Source of the DNA: Patescibacteria group bacterium
Lineage (GTDB): Bacteria > Patescibacteriota > Minisyncoccia > Phycocordibacterales > UBA918
Length of the DNA: 49,624 nucleotides
Direction: 5' to 3'
NCBI GenBank assembly: GCA_019752815.1
Contig: JAIELQ010000005.1
Location: 1 to 49,624 of the forward strand
Part shown: one piece after another, positions 10,892-20,202 of the stretch
Layout of the letters: every line of letters starts with the position of its first letter
Numbering within the stretch: position 1 is the stretch's first letter
Notes under the pieces: generated by a model
Databases searched by the model: none
The model's input: the letters and a program-made list of their open reading frames with translations, nothing else
What the model was told of the DNA's origin: nothing
Position numbers and translations under genes: made by a program

Positions 10892-12316
10892 ATGGCAGTC
10901 AAGAAAAAAGCCAATTCAAGCAGTAAAAAAGCGGTCAAAACCGTTAAAAAAGTCACAAAAAAACCGGTAGCAAAAAAGACTCCAAAGAAAGTCGTTGCAC
11001 CAAAAAAGATGGTAGTTAAAAAACCAGCGGCCAAGAAGGTAGTTAAAAAAGTTACTAAAAAAGCGACTCCTCACAAGGCAGTGGCTAAAAAAGTCGTATC
11101 AAAAAAACCAGCCAAGCAACCTGTAAAAAAAGTAGCGGTTAAGCAACCAGTTAAAAAAGTTGTCACCAAAACCAAATCAGCACCGGTAGTCAAAGAGGCT
11201 CCAAAAAAAGTTGTTCCAGAAGTTAAACTTAAATTAACCAAAAGTGAAAAGGTGTTGGAGCTTAAAGCAGCTGAACTCATGAAGCTTGGTCGTGAACGTG
11301 GGTATGTTACCTATGACGAACTTTTACGCTCATTTCCTGAAATTGAAAAAGACGTGATGTTCCTCGATGACCTGTACGAACGCTTTAGTGTGGCCGGTAT
11401 CGATGTGTTGAAGTCAGGTGGTATGTTGGGTGATGATCCGGCTGAAGAATTATTGGCTCAGAAAAATGCCTTCAAGCGTAACGACAGTAGTTACGACTCG
11501 ATTCAAATGTACCTCCGTGAAATCGGACAGTACCCACTCTTAAATGCACATGAAGAACGAGTGCTCGCCAAACGTATCGTTGATGGTGATGATGAAGCCC
11601 GCAACCTCCTTGCTCGGGCTAACCTCCGTCTCGTAGTTTCCATTGCGAAAAAATATGTTGGTCGTTCCCCTGACCTGACACTCCTCGACCTCATTCAAGA
11701 AGGGAACCTTGGACTCTTCAAAGCCGTTGATAAATTCGATTTTACCAAAGGCTTTAAATTTTCAACCTACGCTACCTGGTGGATTCGCCAAGCGATTACT
11801 CGGGCGCTCGCTGACCAGTCACGAACGATTCGTATTCCAGTGCACATGGTTGAAACGATGGCTAAATATAAACAGGTGTCACGCCGATTATCACAAGACC
11901 TTGGTCGTGATCCAATGCCAGAGGAAATTGCGACCGAAATGGGTGTTGAGGTAGAGAAAATTTACCAAATCGAAAAAATTAGTCAGGACACCATTTCGCT
12001 CGAACTACCAATTGGTGACGAAGACGATAACTCACGCTTATCTGACTTTATCGCTGACGATAAAATTACCGCACCCGACCAGGAAGTATCACACAGTATC
12101 TTAACTGATCAGATTACCGAGATTCTCGATACACTGTCTGAAAAAGAACGGAAAATTCTTGAGATGCGTCACGGGCTACTTGATGGTACGTATCATACGC
12201 TCGAAGAAGTAGGGAAGGAATTTGGCGTAACACGAGAACGTATTCGACAGATTGAGGCGAAGGCTCTCGAGAAGATACGTCAACACGAAAAAGCGAGACG
12301 TCTCAAGTCATACTAA
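10892..12316 (+). CDS. rpoD: RNA polymerase primary sigma factor with Lys-rich N-terminal extension
   Basis: Sigma-70 regions 2-4 ([52 protein letters not shown]); first about 110 aa are K/V/A/P-rich. Confidence 0.95.
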   Translation: MAVKKKANSSSKKAVKTVKKVTKKPVAKKTPKKVVAPKKMVVKKPAAKKVVKKVTKKATPHKAVAKKVVSKKPAKQPVKKVAVKQPVKKVVTKTKSAPVVKEAPKKVVPEVKLKLTKSEKVLELKAAELMKLGRERGYVTYDELLRSFPEIEKDVMFLDDLYERFSVAGIDVLKSGGMLGDDPAEELLAQKNAFKRNDSSYDSIQMYLREIGQYPLLNAHEERVLAKRIVDGDDEARNLLARANLRLVVSIAKKYVGRSPDLTLLDLIQEGNLGLFKAVDKFDFTKGFKFSTYATWWIRQAITRALADQSRTIRIPVHMVETMAKYKQVSRRLSQDLGRDPMPEEIATEMGVEVEKIYQIEKISQDTISLELPIGDEDDNSRLSDFIADDKITAPDQEVSHSILTDQITEILDTLSEKERKILEMRHGLLDGTYHTLEEVGKEFGVTRERIRQIEAKALEKIRQHEKARRLKSY

Positions 12317-12317
12317 G

Positions 12318-12440
12318 AGGAGCTTCCAAAACCCACGCATCTGCGGCGTTGTCACTTTCACTCAAGTCCTCACCGTACAAAAAGTACGGCTCGAACTTTC
12401 GCTCGGTGACACCTTGCATCTACCCACGTTTTGAAACCTC
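12318..12440 (+). repeat. Intergenic palindromic element, copy B
   Basis: GAGG..TTCCAAAAC / GTTTTGAAACCTC outer arms, CCGTAC-AAAAA-GTACGG centre (12373-12389). Confidence 0.75.
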
Positions 12441-12469
12441 ATCGGAGACGGTGTAGTTCAGAAAAACAA

Positions 12470-12494
12470 AAACCGCCTCACGGGGCGGTTTTTG
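12470..12494 (+). terminator. Intrinsic terminator downstream of rpoD
   Basis: AAAACCGCC-TCACG-GGGCGGTTTTT. Confidence 0.8.
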
Positions 12495-12560
12495 ATTAAT
12501 TGTAAAAAAGAAAACCCCGGCGAACCGCTAGGGTTTCCGGAGTTGCTGAACCTGAAAAGA

Positions 12561-12755
12561 TCAGGTGAGCGTGGGGTAGTGCTTGTCGAGATCGGCGTCG
12601 ATTTCGGCGAGCAGAGCCTGTTCGGTTTCGGGACTGATGGGCGGCAGATTTGCCACGTCAGTCTCAAGAGTTTCTTCGTTCGCTTCGAACCGGTCGAACA
12701 AGTCACCCATCACGGTTGCGATTGCGTCAGAGGTTTCGGAATCAATCGTCTTCAT
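12561..12755 (-). CDS. Small acidic hypothetical protein
   Basis: 64 aa; TTGACT-N17-TACTAT promoter and GGAGCAAGAAAATG start region; terminator with TTTTCTTTTTT tail downstream. Confidence 0.6.
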   Translation of the reverse strand: MKTIDSETSDAIATVMGDLFDRFEANEETLETDVANLPPISPETEQALLAEIDADLDKHYPTLT

Positions 12756-12913
12756 TTTCTTGCTCCAAGTTGGTTATGCACTTTTACTATAGTAGCACAA
12801 ATAATTATAAAAGTCAATACAGTGTTATTGTAGATAAATTAATAGGTTAGAGCTATTCACTAAAAGAGTAATAAAGTGGTCGGTATTAGCTTGGGGTTTG
12901 TTACAATATCAAC

Positions 12914-13690
12914 ATGACGAACAAGTGGTTCTTTTTGTTGTTTATTTCTATCTATACGTTATGTACGGCACTGATTTTGGTGTGGGCCGATGCTTCGTTT
13001 TTGATCGTAACCGCACTGCTGTTTGGAGCACCGATTTTTGTGCTTTGGAATCGACTGCAGCTGAAATCCCATCTTGTGCCCTTGGTGGCCACCTTTACCT
13101 TGCTTACGACCGCCATTATTCAAATTTACGCTTATAAGAGTGGTTTGTGGTACGAACTGTCACCATTATCGTTTGCTGTGTTTGGCGGGGCACCCCTTGA
13201 AACCTACATCTTTTCGGTGCTTCATATTTTGTATTTGATACTCTTGTATGAGTACTTTTTTGACGACGGTACGAGCACAAAACGAACTAGTATTTCTCCG
13301 CGCGGACTAGGAATACTGGGTGTTATGTACGCATTGATTCTCGGTATTATTTACACTGACTCGACGATATTGGTGTCGTACCCGTTTGCGTTTTTGTTGG
13401 CGTTCATGAGTTCATTGTTTGCGGTGATGATACTAGTGCGCAAAAGTATGCCGCCACTAGCGTTGTTTAAAAAAGCGGGGTTGTTTGCTGTTGTCACGCT
13501 GCCACTGTCATTAATTTACGAATGGATACTCCTCGAAAACGGCATTCGCTTGTTTGCGAACGTAAACGAATATATTGGATATTTTGAATGGGACTATCAG
13601 GTGATCCCGGTTGAGCAGTTCCTCTTACTACTGATTGTACCGTTTGGGTTGGTGATGTTGTATGAAATGTATATTGACGACAGTCATTAG
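12914..13690 (+). CDS. Lycopene cyclase domain-like integral membrane protein
   Basis: Two similar segments (GAPLETYIFSVLHILYLILLYEYFFDD and VIPVEQFLLLLIVPFGLVMLYEMYIDD) resembling the P-x-E-E...YE motif of CrtYc/d-type cyclases. Confidence 0.55.
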   Translation: MTNKWFFLLFISIYTLCTALILVWADASFLIVTALLFGAPIFVLWNRLQLKSHLVPLVATFTLLTTAIIQIYAYKSGLWYELSPLSFAVFGGAPLETYIFSVLHILYLILLYEYFFDDGTSTKRTSISPRGLGILGVMYALILGIIYTDSTILVSYPFAFLLAFMSSLFAVMILVRKSMPPLALFKKAGLFAVVTLPLSLIYEWILLENGIRLFANVNEYIGYFEWDYQVIPVEQFLLLLIVPFGLVMLYEMYIDDSH

Positions 13691-13955
13691 AACTCCCAAA
13701 ACTGGTGAATGAAGAAACGAGTGAGAAATGCCAGGGCATTTCGCAAGAGGTTGCCAGCTATTTTGTAAAAATAGCGACAACCCGTACAGCTTCTGTAAGA
13801 AGTAGCGATTATTCTGAATTTATGTTGCTGGAAAATAAGGAGCTTGCGACTATATTTTCTGTATGCAGAGCCGAGATTTTTCCTCCTAAGGAAAATCGCT
13901 GGACCGCATTTCGTTGCTTTCTCACCCCTAGCACTGCACTCAGTTTTGGAAATTC
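13690..13955 (+). repeat. Compound palindromic element, copy H (outer arms plus two nested modules)
   Basis: CCAAAACTG / CAGTTTTGG outer arms; 64-nt module 13739-13802 shared with copy C; module 13804-13908 shared with copy I. Confidence 0.8.
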
Positions 13956-13982
13956 TAAAAAATTAAGAGGTCCGAGTACTGG

Positions 13983-16079
13983 TTATTTGTGACTACTGGC
14001 AGCGAGTTCGCCCTTGAGGATGATGGATAGTTTCGGGGTAATCAATTCGTTTTCAGTAACGTGTTCAAGTACGTGTTCGGCTACCTTGTGTACTGTTTGT
14101 TGGGCTAATTTTTGGGAAAGGGCATCAATAATCTGAACATTGTTATTGTAGATGGCCTGCATTTTTTGCTGGGATTGATTACGGAATTCTTCGTATAGTG
14201 ATTTGGTGTGATTAATTGCTTCGCTGGTAAATATACTGGCGTGATTGTTGCCTGAAAACGACTCTAATTCTTTGAGGACCTTGCGGGCAATAATCGTTTG
14301 CGCGCGGTAATACATGTAGTTATTTTGAATGTTTGTGAACACTGTCTCTTGACCGAGATATTTTTTAAAGAATGTAGCCATTCGCTCGAATACGTCTTTA
14401 CTGTCTGTATGAATCGACATATTTGAGTTTAGCTCACCGGCTGAGATAGACTCGTGTTGAAGTTGTAATTTACCGGTGAGTCGCTTGAATACCGCTTCGT
14501 TAACTTCGTCGTGATGATACAGTTCTTTGAGGTGACGTTTTTCAATACCAATGGCAAATAATCGTAATACTTGCACTGCAATCGCGTCTTTGGCACTCTT
14601 AGACAAGCTGTCTACCATGGCACATGATTCAGTAAATAATTTGGTATGCTCTAATTGCAGTGTGTGGGCCAGGTCTGCCTGAATGTAGCCGCGTTCTTTA
14701 TAGATTTCAAGCTTGTCCGACACTTCTTTGTGCATGAGTGCACGGGCCTCTTGGTACTCAATTTGTTCAATATCAGTCAGTCCATCAAGTTTAAGCTTGC
14801 GCATAAACCACTGCATAGTTGGAGCTTTGATAAAGAGTGTGGCTGCAATACATCCAATCGTGAGCGATAACAAGAAATCACGCACACTCATATCGAGCGC
14901 CCAATTCGTGAGAGTGAAATCAGCCGGGATGAGGAGTACCATTGTTACCGCGAGTGCGCCACGTAGTGATCCCCATGACAGAAGGTGTTGCCAGGAAAGG
15001 GGGACTCGTTCCTTGGCAGGGACGGTACGGTTAAAGATACCTACGAGCGGGTAAATAGAGATTGCCCGAGCCAAAGCCACTATAATGATAGTACAAAGTA
15101 CTACAAAAAACATTTGTGAGTTAAGTGTTGGGCCAGAAACAAACAGTACACCAATCAAAATAAAAATCAGTGAATTAGCAAAAAATGCTAATTGACCCCA
15201 GAGTTTTTCGACGAACTCTTCCGCGCGCGGATGAATTTTTGGTCGTCCGTAGTTGCCCAAGAGGAGGGCTGCAACTGTCGTCGCAATAATCGGTGAGAGC
15301 GGGAGGTGAGTGCCGGCGATTGCGAGGTGGTGTGACAAGATTTCTGCTAGAATAAAGGTAATGTGCGCGAGTACAACAGTCAGCGTAATGCTGGCAGTTT
15401 CATTTTCCCGGGTTAAACCAATGAGGTAGGAAAATACAACTCCACATAAAATTCCAAATAACACTCCGCCAATCATCATGGAACTAAAACTAATCACTCC
15501 GGCAATAACGGTGTCGTAGCCGTGGAAACCAAACTGGGCAATTTCGAGCAATACGAGGAAGAGCGCTACTGCAGTGGCATCATTAAACAGACTTTCACCC
15601 TCAAAAATAAGTGACAAACGGTTGGGTGCACCAAACTCTTTAAAAAGTGCAAGCACGGCTACTGGGTCGGTAGCTGAAATTAAAGCACCGAAAATTAACG
15701 GAATGATAAACGGCACTGACATTCCAAAAAATTGCAATAGGTAGAACAATGGTATCGCTATACAAATGGTAGAAATGAGCAATCCTACAATTGAGAGGAT
15801 TAAGACAATTGGCGTTTCCTCAACGAGTCGTCGTACATTAATATTGTAGGCTGATTCAAAAATCAGTGTTGGCAGCAAGAGAAAGAACAAAAGTTCTGGT
15901 GTGAGCTTGAATTCAGCAAAAAAGTGGAAACTCGGGATAGTAGCCAGCAAACCTAATCCCATCCCAATTATTACCAAAAAAACCGTATGCGGTAGCTTAA
16001 ACCGTTTTGCCCAGAAAATGGCGAGACTGGAGATTCCCAACATTGAAAAGATTGCGAGCGTGGCATTGGCGGTAAGCAT
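13983..16079 (-). CDS. Na+/H+ antiporter, CPA1/NhaP-like
   Basis: Multi-TM protein with LIFGALISATDPVAVLALFKEFGAP and FEGESLFNDATAVALF motifs; long cytosolic C-terminus. Confidence 0.85.
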   Translation of the reverse strand: MLTANATLAIFSMLGISSLAIFWAKRFKLPHTVFLVIIGMGLGLLATIPSFHFFAEFKLTPELLFFLLLPTLIFESAYNINVRRLVEETPIVLILSIVGLLISTICIAIPLFYLLQFFGMSVPFIIPLIFGALISATDPVAVLALFKEFGAPNRLSLIFEGESLFNDATAVALFLVLLEIAQFGFHGYDTVIAGVISFSSMMIGGVLFGILCGVVFSYLIGLTRENETASITLTVVLAHITFILAEILSHHLAIAGTHLPLSPIIATTVAALLLGNYGRPKIHPRAEEFVEKLWGQLAFFANSLIFILIGVLFVSGPTLNSQMFFVVLCTIIIVALARAISIYPLVGIFNRTVPAKERVPLSWQHLLSWGSLRGALAVTMVLLIPADFTLTNWALDMSVRDFLLSLTIGCIAATLFIKAPTMQWFMRKLKLDGLTDIEQIEYQEARALMHKEVSDKLEIYKERGYIQADLAHTLQLEHTKLFTESCAMVDSLSKSAKDAIAVQVLRLFAIGIEKRHLKELYHHDEVNEAVFKRLTGKLQLQHESISAGELNSNMSIHTDSKDVFERMATFFKKYLGQETVFTNIQNNYMYYRAQTIIARKVLKELESFSGNNHASIFTSEAINHTKSLYEEFRNQSQQKMQAIYNNNVQIIDALSQKLAQQTVHKVAEHVLEHVTENELITPKLSIILKGELAASSHK

Positions 16080-16253
16080 AAATAGATTACGAATTACATA
16101 ATAGGGTGCTACTATACTCCTGTTATATTTGCCTGGCAACCTCAGTCTATAAAAGTACAGATTCTAACCTAGATTTTGCCTGAGTCAGTAATTTGGAATC
16201 CTTTGGCTGCTGAGGGTGTTACGAGATAGGGCCTTAGTGGTATACTTCTCGAT

Positions 16254-19200
16254 ATGTCTCTACTGCAAGAAAAGAAGCAATTGCTTGCCAAATTCACCAC
16301 CGCCTACAATGCACTCAATACTGCTCAAAAAGAGGCAGTTGATACCATCGAAGGTCCGGTGATGGTAATTGCCGGTCCGGGAACCGGAAAGACGCAGATT
16401 TTGACGTTGCGCATCGCTAACATCTTAAAGGAAACACAGTCAAACCCAGAAAATGTTTTGGCACTGACGTTTACTAATTCTGGTGTCCGGGCAATGCGTG
16501 AACGTCTTAAGACATATATTGGGGATGATGCCTATCGGGTTGGTATCTATACCTTCCATTCATTTGCGGAACACATTCTCAAGAAATTTAGCTCATATTT
16601 TCCGTCAAGAGAATTTGCTTCAGTCATTACTGAACTAGAAAAAACAAAAATTATTGAGCACATTCTGTTGCAGCATGATTTTCAAAAAATTGTTTCTGCC
16701 TATGATAGATTCAGTTCATTAACACAAATTGTCGGGGCAGTTAATGATATTAAACAAGAAGGGTATACTCCAGCTGAATTTTTAGAGCTCATACCTGCGT
16801 GGGAAAAGACACAGATGGAGTCAGAAACCATGTTCTACAAACGGGCAACTGGAAAGTTTAAGGTTGGTGATATAAAACCGACCGAAAAGACAAAAGTGGA
16901 AGATAGGGTAGCCAAAGTGCACGAATTGGCTACCGTATTTTCAGCCTACCAACAAGAACTGACCAAACGTAATCTCTATGACTTTTCGGACATGATCCTG
17001 ACGGTACTGGGAGAGCTCGAAAAAAACGAAAATTTAAAATACGATCTCCAAGAGCAATTTCAGTACGTGCTCGTAGACGAACATCAAGATACCAATGACG
17101 GTCAGAATAAACTCATTGAATTTTTAACCGACGCCGAACATTTAAATGGTGCGCCAAACCTGTTTGTGGTAGGGGACGAAAAGCAGTCAATCTATCGGTT
17201 TCAAGGTGCGAGTGATCAAACGTTTTCTTATTTTAAAAATCACTACCGTGATGTGAAAGTGGTGAAGCTTGAGCAAAATTATCGCTCAACTACTCAGGTA
17301 CTGGATGGTGCACATAATCTCATTGTACATTCCTTGCCTGACGCAACTGAGTTGCATGGTAATTTAGCAGTCGACTATCCCGTTTCGGTAAAGGAGTTTT
17401 CCGACTATAAGTTTGAACTCCTCTTTTTAGTGAGGGATATTGAGATGAAGTTAAAAGCAGGAGTGCCAGCTGATGAGATTGCGATTATTTATCGTTCCAA
17501 TAAACATCTGCTTGAAATTAAAAATTTATTTCAACAGTTTAATATTCCCTATACCGTGTTGTCGCGCGACACCCTGCTTGACGATCCCGCTATTATCATG
17601 CTGGTTACCTGCATTAAAGTAATTGCCAATCCGTATGATAACGAAAGTCTCGCTCGGTTACTATTTGCTGATTTTTTAGGACTTGATTCACTCATGGCGG
17701 CGAATACATTACAAAGTTACCGCTTAATCAGTCGAGATAAGAATAATTCGCAAGCGCTGATTGATTACATTAAAACTGATGAAGAGTACCAGGCAGTCAT
17801 AGAAATGATTACTCATTTACATACCTATGCCGCTAACCATCTTTTCTCCGAAACATTTAAAGAAGTGCTTCATCGAAGTGGTTTTCTGACTTGGGTGCTA
17901 CAAAAAACTGATAGTAGAAGTGCGTTGCGAAAAGTAGAGGTTCTGTTTAACCAGGTGCGTCAGTTAGCAGAGCTGTCTCCAATGTATGGAATAAATGATT
18001 TTGTCGAGTTTGTCATGGCGTCACTAAAATACAATCTTAAAATTGAGGTAGCGGCTACGACAGTAGGTAAGGGTGTTCAATGTATGACCGCCCATAGCTC
18101 CAAAGGATTAGAATTTGAATCGGTGTATCTCATGAATACTACCCGCAGTAACTGGGAGAAGAGCCGAGGATTTTCCGGCATCACATTACCACTCAATCGA
18201 TACGCCGGTGAATTAGATGACGAACGTAGACTCTTTTATGTGGCGGTGACAAGAGCCAAAAAACATTTGGTGATTACTTCATCATCCCAAGATTGGGGTG
18301 GTAAATCACAAGAGCCAAGTCAGTTCATCAGCGAGCTAGGAGTCGACTCTTCAGAGGCATCACTCACCGAATCATTTGAAATTGAGAACGAAGCTGAATT
18401 AGTCCGATTCTTTTCTAACGAATCGCTCAAGGATTCGGTATTTACTGTAGATTACTTAGTTTCCAGATTCAAGGAAGAAAATTTGAGTGTTACTGCACTT
18501 AACAATTACATTGATTGTCCAATCAAATACCTTTTTCGAAACCTCATTCAGTTACCTGATGTATATACTCCTTCACTGCGATACGGAAATACGATACACC
18601 AGGCTCTCGAAAATTTCTTTATAGAATCAAAACAAGCAAAAAGTATTCTTCCGCGAGAGCGTTTACTCAATGAATATCAAGCAGCAATTGATGTCTCTGG
18701 TTTTTATGATGCTGAGTATGAACGCTTTTTACTCAAAGGGAAACAAGCCTTGGGAATGTATTACGATTATTACCACCATAACTGGAGTGTAAAAATTGAT
18801 ATCGAGGAATATATTAGAAGTTCTATTGAAGTACATGGTACATCCCTAACGCTTAGTGGAAAAATTGATAAAATTGAATATCTTGATGAAGAGGGGGTGG
18901 GGAGTGTGCGCGTTATTGACTACAAAACCGGTAAACCGTTTAGCAAAAAATCATCTAAATCACAAAAACAGGGGCTTGAGCGACAGATTAGGTTCTACCA
19001 TTTATTACTTCAAGGGTATAAAAATGGTGCCATCACCATACACGAAGCAGTGCTAGATTTTGTAGAGCCAATTGATGGTAAGGAGTTTGAACAAAAAACT
19101 CTGCAGGTAACAGAAGCAGATATCATTGAATTGAAGGGGGAAATTAGTACTATGACGGCAGAAATACTCAGTGGTGAATTTCTTACTAAAGGTTGCGGTA

Positions 19201-19259
19201 AAAAAGATTGTGAAGCCTGTCGATTTTGGGAAGTACTACATGCAAAAAACAAACAGTAA
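16254..19259 (+). CDS. UvrD/PcrA-like helicase fused to PD-(D/E)XK nuclease domain
   Basis: Walker A GPGTGKT, VDEHQDTN, GDEKQSIYRFQGA, VAVTRAKKHL; C-terminal LNNYIDCPIKYLF...VIDYKTGK...CGKKDCEAC. Confidence 0.88.
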   Translation: MSLLQEKKQLLAKFTTAYNALNTAQKEAVDTIEGPVMVIAGPGTGKTQILTLRIANILKETQSNPENVLALTFTNSGVRAMRERLKTYIGDDAYRVGIYTFHSFAEHILKKFSSYFPSREFASVITELEKTKIIEHILLQHDFQKIVSAYDRFSSLTQIVGAVNDIKQEGYTPAEFLELIPAWEKTQMESETMFYKRATGKFKVGDIKPTEKTKVEDRVAKVHELATVFSAYQQELTKRNLYDFSDMILTVLGELEKNENLKYDLQEQFQYVLVDEHQDTNDGQNKLIEFLTDAEHLNGAPNLFVVGDEKQSIYRFQGASDQTFSYFKNHYRDVKVVKLEQNYRSTTQVLDGAHNLIVHSLPDATELHGNLAVDYPVSVKEFSDYKFELLFLVRDIEMKLKAGVPADEIAIIYRSNKHLLEIKNLFQQFNIPYTVLSRDTLLDDPAIIMLVTCIKVIANPYDNESLARLLFADFLGLDSLMAANTLQSYRLISRDKNNSQALIDYIKTDEEYQAVIEMITHLHTYAANHLFSETFKEVLHRSGFLTWVLQKTDSRSALRKVEVLFNQVRQLAELSPMYGINDFVEFVMASLKYNLKIEVAATTVGKGVQCMTAHSSKGLEFESVYLMNTTRSNWEKSRGFSGITLPLNRYAGELDDERRLFYVAVTRAKKHLVITSSSQDWGGKSQEPSQFISELGVDSSEASLTESFEIENEAELVRFFSNESLKDSVFTVDYLVSRFKEENLSVTALNNYIDCPIKYLFRNLIQLPDVYTPSLRYGNTIHQALENFFIESKQAKSILPRERLLNEYQAAIDVSGFYDAEYERFLLKGKQALGMYYDYYHHNWSVKIDIEEYIRSSIEVHGTSLTLSGKIDKIEYLDEEGVGSVRVIDYKTGKPFSKKSSKSQKQGLERQIRFYHLLLQGYKNGAITIHEAVLDFVEPIDGKEFEQKTLQVTEADIIELKGEISTMTAEILSGEFLTKGCGKKDCEACRFWEVLHAKNKQ

Positions 19260-19315
19260 ACTGCGACACTGTAAACTGTCGGGACCTTCCCGATAGATAA
19301 GTACATTTTGAGAAT

Positions 19316-19347
19316 TAAAAAACCACGTGCACGCACGTGGTTTTTTA
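19316..19347. terminator. Bidirectional terminator
   Basis: AAAAAACCACGTGCACGCACGTGGTTTTTT between convergent genes. Confidence 0.8.
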
Positions 19348-19363
19348 AATATTTAAGCGTGTT

Positions 19364-20095
19364 TTATGAGCCAGCCTGACCGTCAAGTTGGGCAACCAAA
19401 TTATCGATAATTTGTTTAACTACCGTGTATGGTTGTGCGCCATTGATGACTGCCTGTTGTCCGCCAACAGTCACAATCGAGTACGGGGTTCCTTGGGCGC
19501 CAGCAGCCACACCTTCGTTGATTGACTGGGCAACTTTATCTTTGAATTTGCCGCTATTTAGACATTCGTTGAACTTTGCTTTATCAGCACCAGCAGTTTC
19601 AGCAAATTCAGGTAGACGAGTCATGTTGGTAGGAGCGTTAATCTCTCGTTCATTGAAGATGAGATCAGAGAATTTCCAGTAGGCATCACCTCCAGCGAGT
19701 TCACCTACGCAGTAGGCCGCTTCTGAGATGCGTGGTGCATTTGGGTGAAGTTGTTCAAGGGGGAATTGGCGGTAAACCCATCCAACTTTTCCGGTTACTC
19801 CGTATTCTTCCATAATTTGATTCATGGTGTCGTGGAAGTTTTTACAGAATGGGCAATCATAGTCAGAATATTCGATAACTAAAATAGGAGCATTTGGGTT
19901 GCCGCGGATGTAGTCAGTGTCGTCAACTGGCCGGACGGTGGTTTCTTTCGTAGTTTCAGGAGCTGCATCTTTCGTGACGGCAGCTGGTTGGGTGTTGCCT
20001 GAGCCACTAAAGAAAATAGCCGCTGCAATCATCCCAAAGCCAATAACGATAGCTACGGGAATAGCAATAGATGGGGTTGTTGGTCGTGGTTCCAT
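19364..20095 (-). CDS. Membrane-anchored DsbA-like thiol-disulfide oxidoreductase
   Basis: N-terminal TM then EYSDYDCPFCKNFHDTM (CPFC), thioredoxin-fold DsbA family. Confidence 0.85.
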   Translation of the reverse strand: MEPRPTTPSIAIPVAIVIGFGMIAAAIFFSGSGNTQPAAVTKDAAPETTKETTVRPVDDTDYIRGNPNAPILVIEYSDYDCPFCKNFHDTMNQIMEEYGVTGKVGWVYRQFPLEQLHPNAPRISEAAYCVGELAGGDAYWKFSDLIFNEREINAPTNMTRLPEFAETAGADKAKFNECLNSGKFKDKVAQSINEGVAAGAQGTPYSIVTVGGQQAVINGAQPYTVVKQIIDNLVAQLDGQAGS

Positions 20096-20202
20096 AAATA
20101 GTGAAATAGTAATAAGTAAATAAAATGGCGTAAAATCGCTCACACAATTATACACCATTGTACGAGTAGTGCGTATAATTGTGGTATACTTTTGGGGAAA
20201 TT

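Noticed and set aside
12492-12833. Plus-strand ORF opposite the 12561-12755 gene
   Set aside because: Begins in the rpoD terminator and runs through the minus-strand promoter; the minus-strand gene is better supported.
13705-13992. 95-aa ORF between the lycopene cyclase-like gene and the antiporter
   Set aside because: It is a fortuitous frame through compound palindromic element H.
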